Below are positions 26,591-34,714 of a stretch of DNA of 64,000 nt, piece after piece. Origin of the DNA: JAUXJB01 sp965226855 (GTDB lineage Bacteria > Myxococcota_A > UBA9160 > SZUA-336). Made by a program: the position numbers and the translations under genes. The number at the start of each line of letters is the position of its first letter. The stretch's first letter is position 1. The stretch covers positions 62,001-126,000 of the forward strand of contig CBDDEE010000028.1 in the NCBI GenBank assembly GCA_965226855.1. The letters run 5' to 3'. The notes beneath the pieces are model-generated. The model was not told the origin of the DNA. It saw only the letters and a list, made by a program, of their open reading frames with translations, and made no database searches.

Positions 26591-27637
26591 GGCGCACACT
26601 TCGCGGAGCAGGTCGATGGCGCGGCCCAGGGTGTCGAGCCGCTCGGCGCTGTCGCTGCCGGCAGGATCGAGACGCAGGGTCGTTACGCCCGCGTCGCGAT
26701 ACGCGCGGATGCGCTCGCGCACCATGTCGTCGGTTCCGAGCAGGCTGGCCTGGACCACCATCTCGTCGGGAACACGCCTCGCCGCCTCTTCGCGCTTGCC
26801 TTCCAGCCACAGCTGCTGGACCTCGACGGCCGCATCGTCGAAGCCGCCCCGTTTGAAGGCGTCGTTGTAGAAGTTGTGCTTGCGCGAGCCCATGGCGCCG
26901 AGCGTGAAGGCGAGTCCCGCCTTGCGGGGCGCGATGAGGCGTTCGAGATCGTCCCCGAAGGCCACACCGCCTCCTACCTGGATGTCGAGGTCCGAGATCG
27001 ATCTCCCCGCCTTCGCTGCCCCGGCACTGATGTGGGTGAGAAAGCTCTCCGCGTGCTCGGGTGTGAAGGACGTCCCCAGCCAGCCGTCAGCGAGCTCACC
27101 GGTGAGCTCGAGTGCCTTCGGGCTGAGCGTCGCGAGGTAGATCGGGATGTTGGGATTGGCTGGCTGACTGAGGCGCAGCGCCTTGCCCTCTCCGGCGGGT
27201 CGAGGCAGCTGGTGATGCCTGCCAGCGTAGCTGATCTTCTCGCCCTGAAAGGCGAGGCGGACGATCTCGATTGTTTCGCGCATGCGCTGAAGTGGATGCC
27301 CAAACGCGGTGCCGTGAAGCCCCTCCACGACCTGGGGTCCGCTGGCTCCGAGGCCCAGGATGAAGCGGTCCGAGGAAATGGTCGCGAGGGTGAGCGCCGT
27401 CATCGCAGTCATTGCCGGAACTCGCGCGCTGATCTGCATGATCCCCGTGCCGAGGCGAAGCCGCGTTGTGCGCGCAGCGATAAACGCGAGCGGCGCGACC
27501 GCGTCGTAGCCCCACGCCTCGGCAGACCAGGCCACGTCGACCCCGAGGCGTTCCGCCTCACACACGAAGTCGACCGTCCGTTCCCAGTCGCGGGTCCTGC
27601 CCGACGCCGCGCCTCCGAATCCGATTCCGATCTGCAT
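26588..27637 (-). CDS. LLM class flavin-dependent oxidoreductase (F420-type)
   Basis: 349-residue luciferase-like TIM-barrel enzyme. The start MQIGIGFGGAASGRTRDWER, CEAERLGVDVAWSAEAWGYD, ARTTRLRLGTGIMQISARVP, ISSDRFILGLGASGPQVVEG and NIPIYLATLSPKALELTGEL follow the pattern of F420-dependent dehydrogenases and reductases such as methylene-tetrahydromethanopterin reductase-like actinobacterial enzymes. Whether the cofactor is F420 or FMN cannot be fixed by eye. It is transcribed away from the next luciferase-like gene, with about 110 bases between their starts, so the two may share a control region. Confidence 0.88.
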   Translation of the reverse strand: MQIGIGFGGAASGRTRDWERTVDFVCEAERLGVDVAWSAEAWGYDAVAPLAFIAARTTRLRLGTGIMQISARVPAMTAMTALTLATISSDRFILGLGASGPQVVEGLHGTAFGHPLQRMRETIEIVRLAFQGEKISYAGRHHQLPRPAGEGKALRLSQPANPNIPIYLATLSPKALELTGELADGWLGTSFTPEHAESFLTHISAGAAKAGRSISDLDIQVGGGVAFGDDLERLIAPRKAGLAFTLGAMGSRKHNFYNDAFKRGGFDDAAVEVQQLWLEGKREEAARRVPDEMVVQASLLGTDDMVRERIRAYRDAGVTTLRLDPAGSDSAERLDTLGRAIDLLREVCA

Positions 27638-27749
27638 GGACTCCTCCCGGCTCGATCATACCAGGGACCAGGCGAACGGAGCCGGTCAGGGGGATGCTCG
27701 ACGAGGGTCGATCGGATCTTCATACTCGGGTCCACCGAGGAGGCAGCTC

Positions 27750-29002
27750 GTGAAGTTCACCTGGTTCAATTTGATGCCCTGGCCCCATCTGCCGGACGAC
27801 TTCCGGGAGACGACGCGTTCGGTCTGGGTCGACATACCCAGCAAGCTCTACGACCCGAACGAGGGCAACCGCGTCTATCACGAGTACATGGATCAGCTCG
27901 AGTACGCCGATGCGCTCGGCTTCGATGGCATCGGTGTGAACGAGCACCACCAGAACGGCTACGGGTTGATGCCTTCTCCGAACCTGATCGCGGCCGCGCT
28001 CGCGCGGCGGACCTCTAAGGCGGCGATCTGCGTGATCGGCAACTCGATCGCGCTCTACAACCCGCCAATCCGTGTAGCCGAGGAGTTCGCCATGCTGGAC
28101 GTGATCTCCGGTGGTCGCCTGGTAGCAGGCTTCCCCGTCGGCACGCCTATGGACACGAACTTTTGCTACGGGCAGATCCCTGCCCTGACGCGAGACAAGT
28201 ACGACGAGAACCACAGGTTGATCATGAGGGCGTGGGCCGAGGACGAGCCCTTCGCCTTCGATGGAAAATACAACCAGCTACGCTACGTCAACCTGTGGCC
28301 CAAGCCGATCCAGCGCCCCCATCCCCCGATCTACATTCCGGGCGGCGGCTCGATCGAGACCTGGGACTTTTGCATCGACCACGACTACAACTACTCGTTT
28401 CTCTCATTTGCCGGCTATCTGGCCGGCAAGTCCTTGCTCGACGGGTACTGGGAGAGGGTGGCCCAGCGCGGGGTGGACGAGTCACCCTATCGCGCCTCCT
28501 TCGCGCAGATCATCTGCGTCGCGGAGACCGACCAGGAGGCGGAGGAGCTGTACGCGGAGCACCTGCTCTATTTCTTCAACCGCTGTCTGCACGTCGCGCC
28601 GAACTTCTCCGACCCGCCAGGCTATCGGACCGTCAAGACGATCAAGGCGGGCAAGCTGAATCAGCTGCGGCCCGAGAACCAGAAGATGTTCCAGAACCTG
28701 ACCTGGAAGGATCTGGTCGAGGGAGGCTTCGCAATCGCGGGAAGTCCCGACACCGTCCGGGAGCGCATGGAGTACATGATCAAGGGTCTGCGCATCGGTC
28801 ACGTTTTTTTTGCCTGCTCCACAACGGAAACCAGCCGGACTGGAAGACGCGTTACTCCTCGAAGCTCTTCGCGGAGAAGGTCATGCCGGCGCTGCGTGAC
28901 GTCTGGCCCGAGTACAAGGGCGACAACCGCTGGTGGATCAAGCCTTACGAGGGACGCGTGCGGCCGGAAGAGAGCATGCCGGGCGCGGAGAAGGGCCGAT
29001 GA
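27750..29002 (+). CDS. Luciferase-like monooxygenase (one frameshift at a T8 run)
   Basis: Second, longer LLM-superfamily enzyme (about 417 residues once corrected). The GTG at 27750 has a strong GAGGAGG ribosome site. Motifs: KFTWFNLMPWPHLPDDF, YADALGFDGIGVNEHHQNGY (the EHH of bacterial luciferase alpha-type enzymes), LNVISGGR-like MLDVISGGRLVAGFPVGTP, PHPPIYIPGGGSIETWDFC. The frame breaks at the T run 28804-28811. The continuing frame reads CLLHNGNQPDWKTRYSSKLF through EESMPGAEKGR to 29002. A run-length miscall explains it best. The stop overlaps the following hydrolase start by 4 bases, suggesting one operon for oxidation followed by hydrolysis. Confidence 0.85.
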
Positions 29003-29781
29003 ACGAGCGTACGATCGAGACACGAAAGGGTATCAAGTCACGACTGCTCGAGGCGGGCGAGGGTCCGCCCCTCGTCTACCTCCACGGAGTGGGCGGGCTC
29101 TACGAGCAGGAGCCGCTGCTGGAAGCGCTGGCCGTCCGCCATCGCGTCTACGCACCGGAGTGGCCCGGCTACGGAGAGTCTGGCGGCGAAGAGCTGCTCG
29201 AGGACATGCTCGACTTCGCGTTGCACGGCTGGGACGTCGTAGAGGCTCTGGGGCTGGAGGGCCCGGATCTGCTGGGGCACTCGATGGGCGGCATGATCGC
29301 GGCCGAGATGGCGTGCCTGAACCCCGGCGCGCTCGGCCGGCTCGTGCTGGTCGCCCCAGCGGGTCTCTGGCTCGACGAGCATCCGATCCCGGACTTGTTT
29401 GCCATGCTGCCCTTCGAGCTCGCAGCGGCACTGTTCGTGGACTCGAAGCAGGGCGAGGCCTTCCTCACGCGAGGCGTCGACTTCTCGAACATGGAGGCTC
29501 TGCAGACTTTCATGGTCGAGAACGCGCGCCGCCTCGGGACCGCCGGCAAGATCCTCTTCCCGATTCCAAACCGGCGCGTGTCGAAGAGACTGTACCGGCT
29601 GACCACGGACACGCTCCTGGTTTGGGGTCGCGACGACCGCTTTATCCCTCCGCCGTACGCGGAGCGCTGGCAGGAGCTCCTGCCCGGTGCCCGCCTCGCC
29701 TGGATCGAAGACGCCGGGCACATGGCTCCGTATGAGCAGACGGAGAGTGTTCACGAAGCCATCGAGAGCTTCCTCGAGTGA
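28999..29781 (+). CDS. Alpha/beta hydrolase
   Basis: 260-residue alpha/beta-hydrolase with the full triad: nucleophile elbow LGHSMGGMIA, acid in VWGRDDRFIPPPYA and base in DAGHMAPYEQTESVHEAI. The oxyanion segment is VYLHGVGGLYEQEP. The overall spacing resembles meta-cleavage product hydrolases and epoxide or lactone hydrolases. The ATG at 28999 overlaps the preceding monooxygenase stop (ATGA), so it probably hydrolyses a product of that enzyme, for instance an ester or lactone made by a Baeyer-Villiger-like step; this is inference from gene order. Confidence 0.9.
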   Translation: MNERTIETRKGIKSRLLEAGEGPPLVYLHGVGGLYEQEPLLEALAVRHRVYAPEWPGYGESGGEELLEDMLDFALHGWDVVEALGLEGPDLLGHSMGGMIAAEMACLNPGALGRLVLVAPAGLWLDEHPIPDLFAMLPFELAAALFVDSKQGEAFLTRGVDFSNMEALQTFMVENARRLGTAGKILFPIPNRRVSKRLYRLTTDTLLVWGRDDRFIPPPYAERWQELLPGARLAWIEDAGHMAPYEQTESVHEAIESFLE

Positions 29782-29790
29782 GCCGGGGTC

Positions 29791-30480
29791 ATGCTCCTGC
29801 TCGGTTGGGCCCTTAGCGTTCTCGCTGCCATTGCCGCAGTCTCTCTGCTCGCGCGCTTTCGGAGCGAGAGCTCCCGAGCCGCTGAGCTCCGTAGCGAGCT
29901 CGAGAGTCTCAATGGAGAGCTGACGGCTCTCGAGCACAAGTGCGAGCAGCAGCGCGACGAGCACCGGCGCCGCGGTAAGGAGCTAGCCGACCTACGCAAG
30001 CGGCTCGAGAAGACGAAGCGGAGTCGCGGTGCCGCGCGCGAGCGGGAGCGCGTCGAGCCCGGTCGGATCGAGGAGCTGGAGCGGACGCTCGAGCTCCGCG
30101 GCGAAGACCTCACCAGAGCGCGCGAAGAGCTGCAGCAATCGCACGGTGAGCTCACTCGCGTCCACGCTAGGCTCGACCGCGAGCGAGAGACGGCGCGCGG
30201 GCCACGCGACGAGGCCGATGCCAGAGCACGAGAGGCCACGGCCAGCCCTGGTCGCACCGAGGCCGATCTCTCGAAAGCGCAGGAGCAGCTCGGGGCTGTA
30301 GGGCGCGAGCTGCAGCGCTGGCGCAAGCGCGCCGAGAACCTCGACAAGGTCTACATGGTGCTACGGGGCGAGCACGAGCTGGCAAAGGATCGGCTTCGTA
30401 ATCAGGAGGAGGAGCTCGAACGTCTGCGCGCGCTGAAGGTCGCGCTGGTGGATCCGTTACCGGAGACCGAGGAATCGTAA
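29791..30480 (+). CDS. Membrane-anchored coiled-coil protein
   Basis: 229 residues: an N-terminal membrane helix (LLLGWALSVLAAIAAVSLLA, residues 2-21) followed by an almost unbroken Glu/Arg/Leu-rich coiled coil to the end (for example ELRSELESLNGELTALEHK). No catalytic domain. Such proteins often act as spacers or scaffolds at the inner membrane; nothing more specific is visible. It starts 9 bases after the hydrolase stop and may ride on that operon. The extreme charged composition makes family assignment unreliable. Confidence 0.7.
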   Translation: MLLLGWALSVLAAIAAVSLLARFRSESSRAAELRSELESLNGELTALEHKCEQQRDEHRRRGKELADLRKRLEKTKRSRGAARERERVEPGRIEELERTLELRGEDLTRAREELQQSHGELTRVHARLDRERETARGPRDEADARAREATASPGRTEADLSKAQEQLGAVGRELQRWRKRAENLDKVYMVLRGEHELAKDRLRNQEEELERLRALKVALVDPLPETEES

Positions 30481-30497
30481 CCCGCGGCGACGAGCGC

Positions 30498-31946
30498 TCA
30501 GGGTTCGAGCTCCGCGGTCGTGGTCTCGCCGTTCGCGCTCGTTGCGGAGACCACCAAGCGTTCGGCTGGATAGGGGAGCGAGACGCGAAAGAAGTAGTCG
30601 CCCCAGCGTTCGAAGTGGACGGGCTCGCCGTCGACTGTGAGCTTGACGGCGGTGAACTTCCCGTAACGATCGACCGCAACGCCGACGAAGATGCCTGCGG
30701 GAGCGAGTGGTCGGGTGTCCTCGAGGAAGGCGACCAGGGGCTCGCCGGTTCGCTTCCACGCGTGATAGAGCTGCCCGTTCTTCGCGTAGAACAGGCGATA
30801 GCCGCGCTCGTGGAGCTCCGCCGGAAGCACCCAGCGAGCGCCGGCGAGTGAGCCCGTGGTGATCGTTGTCGTCCCGTTGCGGGTCTCGGCCGTGGTCTCA
30901 CCCACGTGATTCGCTAGGGCGTAGTGGAGAGCGGGTCGGGTGGATGCGTGCGAGGGCGGCTGGTCGAGACCCACGTATACCATGTTCGGGTGAGCGGCCA
31001 GGTCCGCGGCAAGCCACTCCCGGGAGTCCGCGTCGAGCGCCACGAAGTGGAAGTTCCCGCGGTCAAAGCTGTAGTGGCTGGGGCCGTACACGTTCTGGAG
31101 GAGCTGCTCGCCGACTCGCAAAGCGCGCTCCGCGTTCGCGCCGTTATTGTGAGTGGTACGCTTTCCCGCGCCGCGGGTGTTATAGAACGGGACTCCCGTG
31201 GCGTCCGTGATCTCTCTGTAGAACCGGAGCCACGCCTCCACTGCCGCTCTCGAGCCCCGACCGCTCTGTGCTACGAAGTCACCGGTGCTGACCACGAACG
31301 CGGGCCTCAGCGCAGCGATCTCACCCATAGAGTCACGTGCGGCGTCCGCGATGCGGCCGAGCTCGCTGCCGGGCGCGAATAGCTCGGAGAAGTAGGCGTC
31401 TACGATCGCGACGTTCGACAGGCCGTCGACGGGGCGATACTGCCCGAGTGCGCGGCGCAGCCCGTCCACGACCCGGCCCTCCTCCAGCGCAAGCGCGCCG
31501 CGCAGGCTGCGCAGCACGAGTCGAGCGCCGACATTGCGAGGAAGCCAGCTCTTCCTCGGCAGCGAGAAGCCGACGAAGTCTTCGACGTTCTCGGATACCT
31601 GCGCATCGGAGATCTGGACGAAGAAGAACTCGCTCGCGTTGGGAGCGCTTCGCAGCGGGAAGTCCCCAGCCCCGCGCCGATGCGGCAGGGGGCAGTCGAA
31701 CTGATCCGGGCAGGTCAGGGCGATGAATCCAGGTCGCTCTGGCAGCCGGTAGCGGCCGTACACGTTCGTACGTACTATGTCGCCTCCATTGCTCACGGCG
31801 ATGCTGGCGCGACCGAGCTCGCCAGGGTCCCGGACACCGTTGCCGTTCGCGTCGACGAAGACGATCCCCGTGGACTCGCCGGGGGCGCTCGCAGCCCAGC
31901 TGAGGCCGGCACAAGCCAGCACGAGACGTAGCGCTGATCGCCTCAT
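30498..31946 (-). CDS. Secreted metallophosphoesterase-like protein with degenerate metal site
   Basis: 482 residues with an export signal (residues 1-23). The N-terminal beta domain GIVFVDANGNGVRDPGELG to YGRYRLPE matches the N-terminal domain found on secreted calcineurin-like phosphoesterases. The central phosphoesterase fold retains FVVSTGDFVAQSG, YSFDRGNFHFVALDADS and similar strands. The metal ligands are altered: DAQ replaces D-x-H in VQISDAQVSEN, the second GD lacks its partner Asp, and no GNH[DE] is seen (NTRGAGKRTT at that place). A C-terminal beta domain follows. It may be inactive or use other metals. It is divergent from the CoA-transferase gene, with 144 bases between starts. 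Confidence 0.78.
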   Translation of the reverse strand: MRRSALRLVLACAGLSWAASAPGESTGIVFVDANGNGVRDPGELGRASIAVSNGGDIVRTNVYGRYRLPERPGFIALTCPDQFDCPLPHRRGAGDFPLRSAPNASEFFFVQISDAQVSENVEDFVGFSLPRKSWLPRNVGARLVLRSLRGALALEEGRVVDGLRRALGQYRPVDGLSNVAIVDAYFSELFAPGSELGRIADAARDSMGEIAALRPAFVVSTGDFVAQSGRGSRAAVEAWLRFYREITDATGVPFYNTRGAGKRTTHNNGANAERALRVGEQLLQNVYGPSHYSFDRGNFHFVALDADSREWLAADLAAHPNMVYVGLDQPPSHASTRPALHYALANHVGETTAETRNGTTTITTGSLAGARWVLPAELHERGYRLFYAKNGQLYHAWKRTGEPLVAFLEDTRPLAPAGIFVGVAVDRYGKFTAVKLTVDGEPVHFERWGDYFFRVSLPYPAERLVVSATSANGETTTAELEP

Positions 31947-32090
31947 GGATCCCTCCGGGCACTGGGCTCGCGCCCGGCCTGATAAGCTGGTTCGAGCTTG
32001 CGGTGAAGCCTTCCTAAGATTCGGGAGAATCCGGGAGTGACCTTACCCGGAACAGCGGGCGCTTCGTGCGCAAGACTGAGAGGAGAGCAT

Positions 32091-33275
32091 GTGTCTGGAC
32101 CACTCGAGGGCACGCGCGTCATCGACGTCACCTCGATGATTTCGGGGCCAGTCGCCACGATGCTGCTCGGGGACCAGGGCGCGGACGTCATCAAGGTCGA
32201 GCCGCCCCCCAAGGGGGATTTCGTGCGGAGCGCAGGTGCAAAGCGTCGCGGCTTTCCCGCGATTTACCTGACGACGAACCGCAACAAGCGCTCGATCGTG
32301 CTGAACCTCAAGAGCGAGGGCGGACGTGAGCTACTGAAGAAGCTGGTGGCGAGCGCGGACGTGTTCGTGCAGAACTTCCGCCCGGGGACCGTGGAGCGCA
32401 TGGGCATCGGCGAAGAGGACCTGCGGCGCGTCAAGCCCGACCTGATCTATGTGTCCATCAGTGGCTTTGGCGAGAAGGGACCCTACGCCGACCAGCGCGT
32501 CTACGACCCGGTCATCCAGGCGCTCTCGGGCCTCGCCACGATCCAGTCCGGCAAGACGGGCGCGCGCCCCCGCATGGTGCGAACGATCGTACCGGACAAG
32601 CTCACCGCGATGACGGCGGCACAGGCCATCACGGCTGCCCTCGTGGCGAAGGAGCGGACGGGCGTGGGTCAGCACGTACGGCTCTCCATGCTCGATGCGA
32701 TGATCTCGTTCTTGTGGCCGGAGGGGATGGCGCGCTACACGATCCTCGGCGAGAGCACGGGGGGCGTGCGACCCACGGAGGCGCGTGATCTCGTCTTCGA
32801 GACGACCGATGGTTACATCACCGTCGCCGTGAACTCGGACTCCGAGTGGCTGGGTCTGACACGAGCTCTGGAACGCCCGGACTGGCGCGACGATCCGCGC
32901 TTTCAGTCCGCGGCGCGGCGGGTCAGGAACGCCGCTACGCGGCTCGAGCTGACCGCTGAGGTCATCGCCACGCGAAGCTCAGCTGAGTGGCTCGAGCTGC
33001 TGCGCGCCGAGCAGGTCCCCTGCGCCCCCATCCTGAACCGCGAAGAGCTTCTCGACGATCCGCAGATCGCTGCGAACGAGCTGATCGTCGAGTCGGAGCA
33101 CCCACACGCTGGGCCCATGCGCCAGGCTCGCCCGGCCGCGCGCTTCGATGCAACTCCTGCGGGAATCCGGCTCCCGGCGCCGGACCTCGGCGAGCACACG
33201 CGTGAGATCCTGGCCGAGGTCGGCGTATCTTCTGCGGAGATTGACGCCGCGTGCCGAGCTGGAGACGCCGTCTGA
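32091..33275 (+). CDS. CaiB/BaiF family CoA-transferase
   Basis: Class III CoA-transferase that moves CoA between carboxylic acids. The GTG at 32091 has GAGAGGAG upstream and gives 394 residues; the frame is open to 32037. Family stretches: GTRVIDVTSMISGPVATMLL, LGDQGADVIKVEPPPKGDF, NRNKRSIVLNLKSEGGRELL, ADVFVQNFRPGTVERMGI, IYVSISGFGEKGPYADQRVYDP and a C-terminal GEHTREILAEVG. The catalytic Asp falls in the region of the VYDPVIQALSGL helix. Acceptor and donor acids are unknown. With the enoyl-CoA hydratase, hydratase 2 and amidohydrolase it suggests a lifestyle of degrading unusual acids. Confidence 0.92.
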   Translation: MSGPLEGTRVIDVTSMISGPVATMLLGDQGADVIKVEPPPKGDFVRSAGAKRRGFPAIYLTTNRNKRSIVLNLKSEGGRELLKKLVASADVFVQNFRPGTVERMGIGEEDLRRVKPDLIYVSISGFGEKGPYADQRVYDPVIQALSGLATIQSGKTGARPRMVRTIVPDKLTAMTAAQAITAALVAKERTGVGQHVRLSMLDAMISFLWPEGMARYTILGESTGGVRPTEARDLVFETTDGYITVAVNSDSEWLGLTRALERPDWRDDPRFQSAARRVRNAATRLELTAEVIATRSSAEWLELLRAEQVPCAPILNREELLDDPQIAANELIVESEHPHAGPMRQARPAARFDATPAGIRLPAPDLGEHTREILAEVGVSSAEIDAACRAGDAV

Positions 33276-33284
33276 ACAGGAGCT

Positions 33285-34661
33285 CTACCAGGTCAGCCAG
33301 ATGGGGGAGGCGCGCTTCGGAAACAGGACCTGGGCCGTCGCGCCCTCGGGACCGTCCTGCACAAGCGCGTCCACAAAGTGGCTCCGGAGCTCGGAGAGCG
33401 AGCGGAAGCCGAACAGCAGCTGGAGTACCGTCAGGTCGGGGAGTGCGACGTGCCCGGGCTGCTCCCTGGTCGCCGCCCACTCCTCCACGCCGCGCACGCG
33501 GCCACAATCGAACTCGATCCGTACACCGCTCCGATACAGGTTGAGCGCGATCGCGCCGCTGTAGCCCGCCTGCTTCGACCCGGCCAGGCGGCGCTCCAGC
33601 GCCGGCGCGATCACCCGCAGGAACCCGACGATGTCGGGAACGCGGACGTAGTAGCCCGAGCCCGGGCGCCGCACCCGAAGCAGGTCCGGGGCCTCATCGT
33701 AGACCGGATGCTCGCAGCCGAGCAGCACCTGTAGCTCTTCGAAGCTGCCCCCGTCCCGCTTCGCGTACTGCTCCCCCGTTCGGCCCAGCTCACCGAGCAC
33801 GGTGTCGGCGATGGGCTGCCACGACACGCCGGGCGCCACCTCGAGGAACGTTACGAAGAGCGCTCCCGAGAGGATCAGAATGGGGTAGTGAGCGTAGAGC
33901 GCCACGGACCCCTCGCCTTCCCGCTCCACCACGCGCAGCTCGCGACGCCCGTAGCTCAGCGGGTCGCGCCCCAGCTCGTACCTCCAGCAGTGCTCTGGGC
34001 GGATGGAGCCGAGCAGCGAGCGCTCGAGCTGCCGCGCGTACAGCTGCTGTATGAACGGCAGGTCCGCCGGGGTGGCCGGGCGCACGCGGATGTCCTTCGG
34101 GAGCGCCTCGTGCGCGAGTCGGCTGCCACGCACCACGCGTCCCTCGAAGTGCTCGAGCGCGTACTCGTAGCCGAACTGACGATAGTACCAGGGGATGCCG
34201 TCGATCAGCTGCAAGAGCTGGCCTCGCTTGGCGCTCCAGCGGTGGAGCTCTTCGAATTGCAGGCGGACGAGTCCGCGACGTCGGTAGTCCGGATGCGTCG
34301 CTACAAGCTCGGGTTGACCCGCCTCGAAGGCAACACCCTCGTAGCTCAGCGTGTGCGAGAGCAGCGAGCAGGTCGACACTATTCGGTGTAGTTTGATATC
34401 TTCGATGATGCTGAAGTCTTCCGCCCGCATGCGCGGGTGGTCGCCTCCGGCCAGCTCGCGTACCCAGATCGGAAGGTGCGATGTCGCTTCGTAGTCCGGG
34501 GGGTTCGCGAGGGCGACCGCGTTGAAGGCGGCCAGCGCTTCTACGTCGCCAGGCCCAGCGTGCCGGTGCACGAGCCCGTCTCCGAGCGTCTTGATGACCG
34601 CGGCGTCGGAGAAGGAGGCGGGCGGTGGGAGGTCTCGGTAGCGCGCCGCGGAGTCTTCCAT
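33285..34661 (-). CDS. GNAT N-acetyltransferase, Eis-like (GNAT + SCP2-type C-terminus)
   Basis: 458 residues with the three-part layout of Eis-type enzymes. The N-terminal GNAT domain has the acetyl-CoA loop VATHPDYRRRGLVRLQFEE and GIPWYYRQFGYEYAL. A second GNAT-like domain covers the middle (RVRPATPADLPFIQQLYARQ). The C-terminal part (about residues 350-458) resembles a sterol carrier protein 2 fold. Eis proteins acetylate aminoglycosides or protein lysines, but most environmental homologues are uncharacterised. It is convergent with the CoA-transferase gene, 9 bases apart. Acetyltransferase fold is well supported; the target is unknown. Confidence 0.85.
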   Translation of the reverse strand: MEDSAARYRDLPPPASFSDAAVIKTLGDGLVHRHAGPGDVEALAAFNAVALANPPDYEATSHLPIWVRELAGGDHPRMRAEDFSIIEDIKLHRIVSTCSLLSHTLSYEGVAFEAGQPELVATHPDYRRRGLVRLQFEELHRWSAKRGQLLQLIDGIPWYYRQFGYEYALEHFEGRVVRGSRLAHEALPKDIRVRPATPADLPFIQQLYARQLERSLLGSIRPEHCWRYELGRDPLSYGRRELRVVEREGEGSVALYAHYPILILSGALFVTFLEVAPGVSWQPIADTVLGELGRTGEQYAKRDGGSFEELQVLLGCEHPVYDEAPDLLRVRRPGSGYYVRVPDIVGFLRVIAPALERRLAGSKQAGYSGAIALNLYRSGVRIEFDCGRVRGVEEWAATREQPGHVALPDLTVLQLLFGFRSLSELRSHFVDALVQDGPEGATAQVLFPKRASPIWLTW

Positions 34662-34714
34662 GTCGGCGCGGCAGTATACCGGCTTGCTTGCAGCACGGCG
34701 GGCGCCAGCTCGGA

